Positions 43,101-51,198 of a DNA stretch of 64,000 bases are shown in pieces (within the stretch, counting starts at the first letter, position 1; each line of letters starts with the position of its first letter). The position numbers were made by a program, and so were the translations under genes. Source of the DNA: CAVRIA01 sp963721115. GTDB lineage: Bacteria; Desulfobacterota; Binatia; HRBIN30; CADEER01. The stretch is taken from positions 186,001 through 250,000 of the forward strand of contig CAVRIA010000008.1 in assembly GCA_963721115.1 (NCBI GenBank), read 5' to 3'. The notes under the pieces are model-generated. The model did no database searches, was not told the origin of the DNA, and was given only the letters and a program-made list of their open reading frames with translations.

Positions 43101-44998
43101 TCGGAGGCCGCCTGGACGAAGAAGGTGCGGATCCGAATGCCGGCCGGCTCGCTCAACGTCAGGTCCACGAAGTCCTCACCGAACACGCGCAGACCGAGGT
43201 TCTCGAGAACCGGTATGAAGTCGCTCAGGACCAGCGCCTCACCGGCCGAATAGAGCTTGAGGGCTGTCAGGCTGGGCGCGACGTGGCTCTGCCGTTCGCT
43301 CAGCTCGATCTGACTTCTGCCGGTTGCGATCAACGCCTCGAGGCAGCGGATATCGCGCACGGCGTCGGCGACCTCGGTGCCCGCCTTGTACTCGGGTGGG
43401 AACGCGCTCTGATACGTGGCCGCGATCCGGTCGGCCGTACTCGCGCCGTACTCTCGCCCGAGGTGGTCCCGCAGCTCATCGTCCCAGGTGCGCAGCAGCA
43501 CGGCGAGGTCGCGCTCGAGCTCGGCGACCGGCGGATGATCGAGGACCGCCGGCGAGACCGCGAGGTGGAAGTGCAGGCGGGCCTGCGAACGTTCGTCGAG
43601 CGCGACGTGCTCGTGCAGTACCGAGGCTCCCAGGCTCTGCCGCAGCACGCTCGCCACCCTCTCGTTCAGCTCGGTGGAGAACCGTGCCCGGGGCAGGATG
43701 ACTGTCGCGAAGAGCCCGCGCCGCAGGGCGTCCGGCCGGCAGAACAGGTGCAGCCCCGAGCGGACCCGTGCGGAGGCGATCTCGTGTACGAGGTCTTGCA
43801 GGTCCGTGAGGCGACGCGCGAAGAGCTCCTCTTTCGGGATGCTGTTGAAGAGGGAGATGACATCCTTGAAGTCGTGCGACTCCTCGACCGCGCCTTCGAT
43901 ACGGAGGAGAGCGTCGAGCTGGCGGCGAAGGACCGGAACACCGCTCGGCGGCTCGTAGTACGCCTTGGATGTGAAGAGACCGAGCAGACGTCGCTCCCCG
44001 ACCACCGTGCCGCCGGCGTCGACCTGCGAGATGCTGATGTCGTCCATCGGTGCGATTCGATGGATCGGGCTCTTGGCGTTGGTCTTCGACACTCGCAACA
44101 GGGCGGGCTCGGCGAGGCGATGGCGCAATGCCTCGTCCAACGTATGTGGTGTCCGGTAGCGCGAGCGGGCGTCATCGCGCAGGATGCCGAGGCCGGAGCC
44201 GTGGCGAACCGCGGCCCGGCGCTCGCCGCCGCTACCTTCGTACTGGTACTCGCGGTACCCCAGGTAGACGAAGTTCTTCTGCCCCAGCCAATCGAGCAGC
44301 GCGGCCACCTCCTCCGCGTCCTCACCCCACGGAGCCGGTAGGGGTCGCGAACGCAGCTCCGCGGCGATCGCTTCCACGCGACTGCGCATCGGCTGGTAGT
44401 CGCCCGTTGCCAGCAGCACCTGACGCAGTCGGTCCGTGAGGAGCTGCTCGAGGTTCGGCGACGGAGCGAGATTCGTCACCTCGGCGTGGAAGAAGGACTC
44501 GTGTGACGGGAAGCCGTCCGCAGGGCCGATTCTCTCGATGATGCCGTTGGTGTCGCGCCGCACGCCGAGCAGGGGATGCAGGATCTGGCGGATCTCGCCC
44601 CCCTCGGCGCGGAACGTCTCGCACAGGGTGTCGACGATGAACGGGCGATCGTCGAGGACGGCCTCGACCACCGTGTCCGCTGAGCTCCATCCATCGCGTC
44701 CCTTCTCGGGACGATACATACGCAGCGCGATGGGTTCGGTTCCGCGCCGGCACAGGAAGCGGAAGGCGTTGGCGCTCATGCCGACCAGCGGGTCTAGATC
44801 GGCGGAGTCGAGGAGGGCGGGGCTCGCTTTGGCGAAGAGAGCGCGGCCGAAGGCTTCGATCAGGGGCTGCTCGGCTGCCGATACGCGATCGCGCAGCTGG
44901 AAGAGGAGTCGGGCGAGGGCCGGCGGATCGCTGCTCTCGGTCGTACGATCGCGCCGCTCCTCCATGAGCTGGGCGATCGCTTTTTGGAATACCGCCAC
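40127..44998 (-). CDS. Large NAD-specific glutamate dehydrogenase (GDH-180 type)
   Basis: A protein of about 1,623 residues oxidising L-glutamate to 2-oxoglutarate with NAD. The length and the central catalytic region identify the 180-kDa class. RVARGGIRLSDRTDDFR is followed by KNAVIVPVGAKGGFIIK, VVAADKGTATYSDIANEIA and FASGGTHGYDHKQLGIT. The long N-terminal part contains ACT-like regulatory modules (for example DRPFIVDTLCETFRAEGGEI). A conserved C-terminal helical region follows. GTG at 44998 (before AVFQKAIAQL) has a GGAG nearby and is preferred, while another GTG at 45031 would add 11 residues. It is probably allosterically controlled by amino acids, as in other members. Confidence 0.93.
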   Translation of the reverse strand: MAVFQKAIAQLMEERRDRTTESSDPPALARLLFQLRDRVSAAEQPLIEAFGRALFAKASPALLDSADLDPLVGMSANAFRFLCRRGTEPIALRMYRPEKGRDGWSSADTVVEAVLDDRPFIVDTLCETFRAEGGEIRQILHPLLGVRRDTNGIIERIGPADGFPSHESFFHAEVTNLAPSPNLEQLLTDRLRQVLLATGDYQPMRSRVEAIAAELRSRPLPAPWGEDAEEVAALLDWLGQKNFVYLGYREYQYEGSGGERRAAVRHGSGLGILRDDARSRYRTPHTLDEALRHRLAEPALLRVSKTNAKSPIHRIAPMDDISISQVDAGGTVVGERRLLGLFTSKAYYEPPSGVPVLRRQLDALLRIEGAVEESHDFKDVISLFNSIPKEELFARRLTDLQDLVHEIASARVRSGLHLFCRPDALRRGLFATVILPRARFSTELNERVASVLRQSLGASVLHEHVALDERSQARLHFHLAVSPAVLDHPPVAELERDLAVLLRTWDDELRDHLGREYGASTADRIAATYQSAFPPEYKAGTEVADAVRDIRCLEALIATGRSQIELSERQSHVAPSLTALKLYSAGEALVLSDFIPVLENLGLRVFGEDFVDLTLSEPAGIRIRTFFVQAASDPATDVVGASPLLVPALQALRAAQVENDRLNTLVLQAKLEWRAVEVLRTYVEHARQVGLAPRTTLVEALTEHPDSAALLFRLFAAKFDPDASPLAPADREPGLAAEALASFLGSLDGVESLVHDRVLRTLADTVAATVRTTFYRRDLEAPEANAVAIKIHSARLAHLPPPKPLFETYVHAPYMEGIHLRAGRVARGGIRLSDRTDDFRAEVLGLMKTQVVKNAVIVPVGAKGGFIIKARTPAGSPTAEQAERAYRTLIGALLALTDNIDEGRTAAPRSLLVYDEPDPYLVVAADKGTATYSDIANEIAARYRYWLGDAFASGGTHGYDHKQLGITARGAWECVRQHFREMGRDVDREPVSVVGIGDMSGDVFGNGVLRSRTIRLCAAFNHRHIFLDPEPDPERSFLERARLFHLPRSGWDDYDPSCLSAGGGVFPRAAKSIDLAPQARALLGTEATALSGEDVVRAILHVEADLLWNGGIGTYVKASDETDADVGDPINGRVRVDAKDLRVRVVAEGGNLGFTQAARVEFALRGGCINTDAIDNSGGVDCSDHEVNLKIALQLPLLRGEISTEQRNELLSELADDVCESVLTHNRRQTLTLSLDQVRSRSSIGSFRDLLAVLEAEAGLDRHLEHLPTREALRARRGTYLGLTRPELAVLLAFSKLHLQHRIRESSLCDEPEVESYLRDYFPPAINERFSDAVEHHSLRREIIAVELANRLVDSMGMTFLARVSRDTGRDVPEIVTAWTAAMAVGGAEDLLHDLGVARCAMTAEAEQVCHFKIELAIERSTKWIIESLTPLERLGDLTARFREPVADLLETWAERLPAGAREIHAAEIEALAAQGVGADLAARLLRLGALDDALEISHLAIQIDAPPPRVAEAYLRTAELADLDWVRRSLPETVPGDAQWEQRAIGGLLEGLLYARRQLTVNVLASRRPASSVDECLTQYASDHEAQLARVRGLIDDLKAAPKPTLPGLLVVMRELGRLTRA

Positions 44999-45129
44999 CC
45001 TCGTGCTCCCGTGTCCATGTCCGCCGAGCACGCGACCGGCCGTCTAGCCGGCGAATTCCGGGCCCGTACGGCGATTTCGCAGCGTACCACAGGTCGGAGC
45101 GCTCCGCATCCGCGCTCTCGCCGAAGACC

Positions 45130-45588
45130 TCAGTCCCTCGCCGCCGCGGCGGTGGAGAGGTCGCCCCGCAGTTCCTCGCCCACCACTTGCCAGCCCTGAC
45201 CGGTCAGGAACTCGCGGCTGGCTCCGGCGGACACCGCGCAGCGGACCTCGATGCACCCCCTGCGCCGGGCGCGTTGCCGGATGAGCTCGACCAGAGAAGA
45301 GCCGACTCCGCTTCTCCGTTCCGCAGGAGCCACGACCAGGAGCTCCACCCGCGCCGTACCACCCAGCGCGATCCGCCGAGCGTAGGTGACGTGGACGAAG
45401 CCGACGACGCGCTCGTCCCTGACCGCGACGTAGAGATCCGACCCGAGGTCGCCGACCATACGGCGAAAGCGGTGCAGCGTGGCTCGATCCGGCACCGGCG
45501 TGGGCAGTTCAGCATCGGAGAGCAGGCGCGCGACCTCCGCGAAGTCGGTGCGGCGGCACCGGCGGTGTCGGATCGGGCGGGTCGGCAT
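45130..45588 (-). CDS. GNAT-family N-acetyltransferase
   Basis: A 152-residue GCN5-related acetyltransferase. The core strand and pyrophosphate loop read LLVVAPAERRSGVGSSLVE (R/QxxGxG/A variant), preceded by LYVAVRDERVVGFVHVTYA. Acetyl-CoA is the donor and the acceptor is unknown. It is divergently placed 86 bp from the rRNA methyltransferase gene and 98 bp downstream of nothing on its own strand. Confidence 0.85.
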   Translation of the reverse strand: MPTRPIRHRRCRRTDFAEVARLLSDAELPTPVPDRATLHRFRRMVGDLGSDLYVAVRDERVVGFVHVTYARRIALGGTARVELLVVAPAERRSGVGSSLVELIRQRARRRGCIEVRCAVSAGASREFLTGQGWQVVGEELRGDLSTAAAARD

Positions 45589-45674
45589 AGGCGCCCTCTA
45601 CCACAAATGACCGCTTCTCGAAGACTCGCGGGGCGGCGTATCCTTCCAGCGGCCGACGTGCTTGTATCGATCGG

Positions 45675-46976
45675 ATGGGAAGCGACCGTGCGCGAGTGAC
45701 GGACGGCGAGACGTGCCGGGTGACGACGGGCGGCATGGCGTACGGTCCCCATGCCGTGGCTCGCCACGAGGGAATGGTGCTCTTCGTTCGCGGTGCCGCG
45801 CCGGAGGAGGAAGTCGAGGTGGCGATCCACGAACGCCGCCGCAGCTTTGCCTACGCGCAGACGCTGTCCGTCCTGCGTCCGTCGGCGGTACGCCGCGACC
45901 CCCCTTGCCCGTATCTACCGGATTGCGGCGGGTGTCCGTGGCAACATCTGGGATACGAGGCGCAACGAGACGCCAAACGCTCGATCGTGCAGGAGCACCT
46001 GCGGCGCATCGCCAGAATCGACTTTCCCGTCGCTGCGGTGCTGCCCTCGCCGCGTGAATACCGGTACCGCCGCCGGCTCAAGCTCCGGGTGGAAGACCGT
46101 GAGGTCGGCTTCTTCGCCGGCGCGTCCCATCGGCTGGTTCCGGTGCGGCACTGCCTGCTCGCCGAGCCGGCCGTCGACGCGGCGATTCCGTGGTCGGCGG
46201 AGCTCGTGCGCGGCTTGCGAACGCGCCTGCGGCGCGTCGAGATCGCGGCCACGAGCGCCGTCGGTGAAAGCGTCGTCGTGTGCGGGGAAGCGGAGGGGGC
46301 GTGGGTCGAGAGCGACGCCGAGTCCTGCGCGCGATGGCTCGCTGCTCATGGCGCCGTTGGCGGGCTGCGGCTCGCCGGTCGCGGCTGGTGGCGTGGATGG
46401 GGGGACCTGCGGATGGCGGTATGCCCGGAGGAGGAGACGGAGATGCAGGTCCGCGCCCAGACGTTCACGCAGGTCAACGCCGAGGCGAACCGCCTGCTGG
46501 TGCAGACCGTCCTGCGTCTGGTGGAGCCGCATGCCGGAATGCGGGTGCTGGACCTGTTCGCGGGAGCGGGCAATCTGTCTCTGCCGCTGGCCCGCCGTGG
46601 GGCCGACGTCCTCGCCGTCGAGCAACACCCGCAGGCTAGCGAAGACGGTGGCGCGGCCGCAAAGCAGCTCGGTATGACGGCCTATCGGGCGCTATGCGCG
46701 CGCGCCGAGGATGTCGTCGAGCGCGCGGCCGCCGCCGGGGACCGCTTCGACGTCGTTCTCCTCGATCCCCCGCGCAGCGGGGCTTCCGCCGTCGTCCCGC
46801 CCTTGCGCGAACTGGCGCCGGCGCGCCTCGTCTACGTCTCGTGCGATCCGGCTACCCTGGCCCGTGACCTGCGCTCGCTCGGGGATCGGTACCGGGTCCG
46901 TGCGGCTCAGCCGATCGACATGTTCCCCCACACGTATCACATCGAGACCGTCGTGCTCGCCGAGCTTGCTTGCTAG
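45675..46976 (+). CDS. RlmD/TrmA-family RNA (uracil-5-)-methyltransferase
   Basis: A 433-residue enzyme that methylates C5 of uridine in rRNA or tRNA with SAM. An N-terminal TRAM domain (about 8-65) is followed by four iron-sulfur cysteines: C78, C84, C87 and C160 (CX5CX2C, then C). Motif I is VLDLFAGAGNLSL, QTFTQVN precedes it, and the catalytic nucleophile is in YVSCDPATLARD near 393. RlmD (RumA) and RlmCD are the closest known types. The presence of a complete [4Fe-4S] set supports that over TrmA proper. GNAT is divergently oriented upstream. Confidence 0.92.
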   Translation: MGSDRARVTDGETCRVTTGGMAYGPHAVARHEGMVLFVRGAAPEEEVEVAIHERRRSFAYAQTLSVLRPSAVRRDPPCPYLPDCGGCPWQHLGYEAQRDAKRSIVQEHLRRIARIDFPVAAVLPSPREYRYRRRLKLRVEDREVGFFAGASHRLVPVRHCLLAEPAVDAAIPWSAELVRGLRTRLRRVEIAATSAVGESVVVCGEAEGAWVESDAESCARWLAAHGAVGGLRLAGRGWWRGWGDLRMAVCPEEETEMQVRAQTFTQVNAEANRLLVQTVLRLVEPHAGMRVLDLFAGAGNLSLPLARRGADVLAVEQHPQASEDGGAAAKQLGMTAYRALCARAEDVVERAAAAGDRFDVVLLDPPRSGASAVVPPLRELAPARLVYVSCDPATLARDLRSLGDRYRVRAAQPIDMFPHTYHIETVVLAELAC

Positions 46977-47085
46977 AGGTGTGGTCGTGATGTATCGTCC
47001 GTCCCGTGGGCGCCCGACGAAGAGCGCTCCCGCCGGCGAAGGTGCGGCAGCCTGGTGGATTGTGTCTGCGGAGGTGTAGGCACGG

Positions 47086-47331
47086 ATGGCAAAACAGCAG
47101 AAGTCCCTGCAACCGAAGATCACCATCATTCCGGGGAAAGGGGTCGCGCAGACCATCAACTACCTGCTCAAGGACCGGGACGAGTTGGACTGGCTCGTCG
47201 CGGTCGGACGAAACAAGGAAGGTGAGATCTTCTTCTACGATACGGGTGGGGACATCATCGAGGATCTCGGCACTCTCGAGTACCTGAAGGAACGCATCAC
47301 CCGGGCTCATTTCGGCGAAGAGCCGGAGTGA
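47086..47331 (+). CDS. Small conserved-looking acidic protein, unknown function
   Basis: An 81-residue protein without signal peptide. Sequence: a basic N terminus, then QPKITIIPGKGVAQTINYLL, KDRDELDWLVAVGRNKEGEI and an acidic end. The alternating hydrophobic pattern suggests a mixed alpha-beta domain. A GGAGG 11 bp upstream and the lack of a competing frame support it. I recognise no family. It follows the methyltransferase by 109 bp and could share its transcript. Confidence 0.72.
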   Translation: MAKQQKSLQPKITIIPGKGVAQTINYLLKDRDELDWLVAVGRNKEGEIFFYDTGGDIIEDLGTLEYLKERITRAHFGEEPE

Positions 47332-47379
47332 CGCCATTCCATTCCGCCCATCACGCCCCTCGGCAGACGCGAACCGATT

Positions 47380-47395
47380 CGTCAATCACTTGACG
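47380..47395. promoter_or_regulatory. CGTCAA-N4-TTGACG palindrome upstream of a coiled-coil gene
   Basis: A perfect 6-bp inverted repeat with a 4-bp spacer lies in the otherwise featureless 190-bp gap before the gene at 47522. The layout equals the kinase operators, but the sequence is different. TTGACG may also be a -35 hexamer, with no good -10 downstream. Confidence 0.4.
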
Positions 47396-47521
47396 CCGAC
47401 ACGTCAGTTTCACGTTCCGGGCAGAGTCGGCTGCCCCTCTAGATAACGGCTGCTGGAGCGGCACGAAAATCGCTCTCCCTGGCGTCGAGACACATTTCAA
47501 GCCCAAAACGGAGACGACGCC

Positions 47522-47845
47522 ATGGAAGATCTGCGCAAGCAAGCGAACGACCTGCTCTGCTACTACGGGAAGATGCAGAACCGGCTATCCCAGGCCGGGG
47601 TGAGCGACACCGGGTCGCTGGTGACGATGTTCAACCAGCTGCAGCGAGGCCTCGAGGCCGTGGCGCTGGAAGAGCTGGATCCGGCGATCCAGGAAGTGAG
47701 CCGCCTGGTGGACTCGCTCAGCAAGATGCAGTCGGATCTGCAGGTATTGAAGGAGCTCAAGACCCGTGTTTCAAAGATGCGGTCGCTGGTCGAGGGCGGG
47801 AGATCCGAGGACAACCTCGGGGGCAACGGACGGCGCGCCGCATAG
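47522..47845 (+). CDS. Small coiled-coil protein, unknown function
   Basis: A 107-residue protein without signal peptide or membrane segment. Long amphipathic helices dominate (MEDLRKQANDLLCYYGKMQN, then LQRGLEAVALEELDPAIQEV and DLQVLKELKTRVSKMRSLVE), and the C terminus is Gly/Arg-rich and disordered. It is likely a cytoplasmic oligomeric or scaffold protein. A palindromic element lies 127 bp upstream. No family is recognised. Confidence 0.72.
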   Translation: MEDLRKQANDLLCYYGKMQNRLSQAGVSDTGSLVTMFNQLQRGLEAVALEELDPAIQEVSRLVDSLSKMQSDLQVLKELKTRVSKMRSLVEGGRSEDNLGGNGRRAA

Positions 47846-47878
47846 CTTCCGCTCTCCCTCCGCCCGCGCTGGAACGGC

Positions 47879-48670
47879 TCAGCCCTTGTCGCCGCTCGGA
47901 AAGACGTCGGACAAGCGCACTCGCCGATAGTCGTTGGGAACGTCGAATTTGCTGGGCGGCACGTCGGCCTGCTTCACGCTCGTCGCCGTCCGCTCGTAGC
48001 CGCCGGCGATGTGGTGGACGTGGGCTTCGAGCGTGTAGCCCTTTTGCAGCAACTTGACGTAGTCGTCGCTGCGGTACAGCGCTTCGTACTGGGCGGCCGC
48101 CTTGCCGAGCATGGCGCCGCTCATTTTCTTCTGGTAGGCGAGGAATTTCTTCGGATCGAGATCCTTCGAAAGATCGATGTCCTCGGCGATCCAGAGCTCC
48201 TGGAACGGCTCGTCGTTCGACAGGATCTCGTACTTCCAGGTCTCGTGACCGGCGACGGTCTTTTTCTCGCCGGTCTTCTTGATGACGATCCCGGGCAGGG
48301 AGTTGGGGTCGAGCTTGGGCACGGCGAACTTCGCCTTGGCGTCCTTGCCGAGCCGCTCGTTCATCGCCTTGGCTCGATTCTTCGTCATCTCGTCGACGTA
48401 CTCGTCGAGCGACCCGCTCCAGAAGTATTGGCGGTCGGTGTTGAGAAGCGTGAGACGCCCCTTGTCGTAGTCGATCAAGCTCGTGGTGTGCGGTTGTTCT
48501 AGGCGAACACGTCCACCCGAGACGTACATGGTGGCCGGTTCCGGATCCATTCGTTCTCCGGTGTTCTTCACCGCGGAGTTCTGCCACTCCACGATCCAGC
48601 CGGCTCGCGCCGCCACGGGGAGGCTTGCCAACAGGGCGGCGCCCAGCGCGACACTCAACACGCGATGCAT
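47879..48670 (-). CDS. Exported protein, DUF4412-like
   Basis: A 263-residue protein with a signal peptide (about 1-23, ending RARAG). The mature part is rich in beta-strands, such as TMYVSGGRVRLEQPHTTSLI, TLLNTDRQYFW and KTVAGHETWKYEI, typical of periplasmic DUF4412/lipoprotein-carrier-like folds that bind hydrophobic ligands. No lipobox is visible. It converges with the coiled-coil gene (33 bp apart). Function is unproven. Confidence 0.78.
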   Translation of the reverse strand: MHRVLSVALGAALLASLPVAARAGWIVEWQNSAVKNTGERMDPEPATMYVSGGRVRLEQPHTTSLIDYDKGRLTLLNTDRQYFWSGSLDEYVDEMTKNRAKAMNERLGKDAKAKFAVPKLDPNSLPGIVIKKTGEKKTVAGHETWKYEILSNDEPFQELWIAEDIDLSKDLDPKKFLAYQKKMSGAMLGKAAAQYEALYRSDDYVKLLQKGYTLEAHVHHIAGGYERTATSVKQADVPPSKFDVPNDYRRVRLSDVFPSGDKG

Positions 48671-48746
48671 GAGGACTCCTTTCCTTCTCCGGTGCGCGCA
48701 GTCTAGTGACGCCTCTGGGGCAAGTCAATTTTGCCCCCGTGCCCGG

Positions 48747-49616
48747 TCAGCGCACGGCGCTGGCGTTTCCTACCAGGGTTTTGGTGCCATCCGCCTTCTC
48801 GCACCAGACGTCGGCCTCGACGCGCCGGCGGTTCCCCTCGGCTACGGTTCGGCGGACTCGTCCGCTCGTGACGACGCGTTCCTCTGCCCACAGGACGTTC
48901 ACCAGCTTCACGTCCAGCTTGCCGCCACAGTACCAGCCGATGCCGAACTCGCGTGTCATCAACTCGGAGACGAAGCAGATCGACATCATGCCCTGTACGA
49001 CGATGTCCGGGAATCCGAGCGCTCGCGCCATTTCCCGGTCTGTGTGGTAGTTCCTCGCCGGTCCGGAGAACGCCTCGCACATCGCCAGCGTCACGGTCCT
49101 CGCGATCGGGCCGATTCCCTCGCCGCTGCCTTCCTCGAGATCGAAGCGACGGTCCGGGCGCCGCTCTCTTTCCTTGTCGACGACGACGGCTCCTGCGGGA
49201 TCGTCGACGAGAAAGCTCTGATGGGTCCGGCTGCGTTGGCACCAGCGGCCCTCGGCGTCGGTGATGAGTACCTCGTTGACGACGTAGTCCCGGTTGCGCT
49301 TGCGATACCGTTCGACCACCGTCGAGCGCGTGGACACCGTTTCGCCGATCGGCACGGGACGAAAAAGCTCCCACTCCTGCCGGGCGTGGAGGTTGCCGAT
49401 CAGGTTCGGGAGGTACCAGCGCAGATCCCGGTACACCTCGGAGTGATGAAGCAGCGCCGGCGCCACCGGGCCGCCGAAGGGCGATTCGGAGTGGTACCAG
49501 GGATGATGATCCTCTGTCCCGGTCTCGTAACGGACGACGTCCTCTTCGCACACCGTGGTGTATCGGCCGCCCATGTCGCGCCCCACGTAGACGTCCTCGG
49601 CGGGAAAGAACTCCAT
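48747..49616 (-). CDS. MaoC/FAS1-type dehydratase with two hotdog domains
   Basis: A 289-residue protein with two hotdog modules. The N-terminal domain (about 1-140) looks like the FAS1-like dehydratase N-half, and the C-terminal one (about 160-285) carries a MaoC-like hydratase signature. The catalytic residues are probably in ARNYHTDREMARALGFPDIV, where D and H sit in the usual place. A role in hydration of enoyl-CoA or acyl-ACP fits the SDR dehydrogenase at 26419, although they are not adjacent. The ATG at 49616 follows GCGGAGGAG and is preferred over the far-upstream in-frame start at 49805. Confidence 0.85.
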   Translation of the reverse strand: MEFFPAEDVYVGRDMGGRYTTVCEEDVVRYETGTEDHHPWYHSESPFGGPVAPALLHHSEVYRDLRWYLPNLIGNLHARQEWELFRPVPIGETVSTRSTVVERYRKRNRDYVVNEVLITDAEGRWCQRSRTHQSFLVDDPAGAVVVDKERERRPDRRFDLEEGSGEGIGPIARTVTLAMCEAFSGPARNYHTDREMARALGFPDIVVQGMMSICFVSELMTREFGIGWYCGGKLDVKLVNVLWAEERVVTSGRVRRTVAEGNRRRVEADVWCEKADGTKTLVGNASAVR

Positions 49617-49809
49617 ACCCACTCCTCCGCAGTCAGAAGGCGCGACGATAGCCCGGCCGGCCGGCAGATTCCACGGCGTGGCCGCCTCGGATCGCCTGGG
49701 CGTCGCGATCCGATGCCCGACCGCGCGGCGGATGGAGTGCCGGATGACCGGTTGCGACAGGGGGGCCATACGCGCTAGACCCTCGTCGCCGCGCAGTCCC
49801 GGCAACCCA

Positions 49810-50346
49810 ATGCTGTATACGCTCCTCGCCGTCGCTCTTCTGGTCCTAGCCGCGGGACTCCTGCTCTATCTGGGCAACTTGCTGTGGAGCGCCGCCAGGT
49901 TGCCGATGGGAGCGGCGCTCGAGCGGCGGCGCTTCGAGAGCTACGTCGCTCGTGCCCGGCGCGGGGACCGCTACCTCCGCGAAGACCAGGTGACGCCCGC
50001 GGTCGAGCAGTTCGTGGCCTCCTTCTATCCGTTTCCCGCCCGCAGCCGCAGCATGGCGCAAGCGGTGATCAATCATCACACGGGTCTGCTCAGCCGGTTG
50101 ATCGCGGCAGCCGACCAGTGGCAGGGCGAGCGCGTGCGCCTGATTTCTCTCGCCAAGGTGGACCGGCTGTTGAGTGAGCGAGACGTGCTGCAGCGGCGGT
50201 ATCTGACCTTGCGACAGAGCGGCTCCCGGCAGCGCTTGAAGGCGTTCGAAAAGGAGTTGCGTTCGAACACGCACGACGTACGCGCCGCCCTGGACAGCCT
50301 CGCCGCGGAGATCTCGACGCTGAGTCGTCCGCCGCGCTACCACTGA
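49810..50346 (+). CDS. Single-pass membrane protein with helical cytoplasmic domain
   Basis: A 178-residue protein. One N-terminal helix (LYTLLAVALLVLAAGLLLYL) anchors a charged, Arg/Leu-rich alpha-helical domain (LSRLIAAADQWQGERVRLIS, then LLSERDVLQRRYLTLRQSG). It starts at ATG 49810, although an upstream in-frame start exists at 49678 within the divergent promoter zone. The function is unknown. It may act in envelope or signalling scaffolds. Confidence 0.72.
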   Translation: MLYTLLAVALLVLAAGLLLYLGNLLWSAARLPMGAALERRRFESYVARARRGDRYLREDQVTPAVEQFVASFYPFPARSRSMAQAVINHHTGLLSRLIAAADQWQGERVRLISLAKVDRLLSERDVLQRRYLTLRQSGSRQRLKAFEKELRSNTHDVRAALDSLAAEISTLSRPPRYH

Positions 50347-50392
50347 GCACCGCGGGCCGCCGGGAACGAGCGAGACGGCGAGGTGTTCGGCC

Positions 50393-51184
50393 TCACGCCC
50401 GCTCGGCGATGGCGACGGCCGCCATTCCGGGCAGGTCGGACATGATGCCATCGACCCCGAGGTCGAGGAGGCGATCGACCTCGGCGCGCTCGTTCACGGT
50501 CCACACGTGAACCTCGATGCCGAAGCGATGAGCCGCGGCGACGCTCTTTGCGGAGACGACCTCGATGCCGGCATAGAAGGCCGGCACCTGCAGAGCCCGG
50601 CCGGGGGGCGTGTACCCCGTCCAATCGTCGCGGCTCACGCGGTCGATGAACTCGCCGGCCTCGCCGGCGCTGATTCCGGTGTCGATCCGTCCTCTCGTCG
50701 CCGTGCGGATCTCGCGCATGATGGTATCGTGCTCGGCGGCGAGTAGGGTGCGATTTCCCGTTCCGGTTCGGTCGAGAAGCTCGATTACGGACGAAACGAT
50801 CGACGGAGTCTCCTGCTTGATCTCGACGTTGAATCGCCGCTCCGGGAAGGCGCGCAGGATCGATTCGAGCGTCGGAATGCGAATGCCTTGGCCGCGATAG
50901 GGGAAGTGAGAGCCGTCCCAGCCGAATTGGTAGCCGGCGTCCAGGGTCGAGACCTCCTCCCAGCTGCGGTCCGAGACCCGCCCCACCGCATCGGTCGTTC
51001 GTTCCAGGGTGGGATCGTGCAGCACAACCACGGTGCCGTCCCGGGTGGCGTGGACGTCGAGCTCGAGATACGCGGCGCCGAGTGACGCGCCGACGGCAAA
51101 CGACACCATCGTGTTTTCCGGCGCGACGCCGGCGGCGCCTCGATGCCCGAACAGCCGGGGGCGTGGCGGCGCGAAGTACGACAT
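50393..51184 (-). CDS. Glycerophosphodiester phosphodiesterase (GDPD)
   Basis: A 263-residue cytoplasmic GDPD. The catalytic site is HRGAAGVAPENT (GHRG motif, with H and E), LELDVHATRDG (E and D) and VVLHDPTLERTT (the second His). These bind Ca2+ or Mg2+ and split glycerophosphodiesters to glycerol 3-phosphate plus alcohol. A conserved VEIKQ is also present. There is no signal peptide. It starts 14 bp after the stop of the M23 gene on the same strand, so the two are probably co-transcribed. Confidence 0.92.
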   Translation of the reverse strand: MSYFAPPRPRLFGHRGAAGVAPENTMVSFAVGASLGAAYLELDVHATRDGTVVVLHDPTLERTTDAVGRVSDRSWEEVSTLDAGYQFGWDGSHFPYRGQGIRIPTLESILRAFPERRFNVEIKQETPSIVSSVIELLDRTGTGNRTLLAAEHDTIMREIRTATRGRIDTGISAGEAGEFIDRVSRDDWTGYTPPGRALQVPAFYAGIEVVSAKSVAAAHRFGIEVHVWTVNERAEVDRLLDLGVDGIMSDLPGMAAVAIAERA

Positions 51185-51198
51185 GCCGCCCCGCGGCG

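Noticed and set aside
45032..45129. Short open frames between the GDH gene and the GNAT gene as a separate gene
   Set aside because: They are shadows with no ribosome-binding site and no independent composition. The gap is too short for more.
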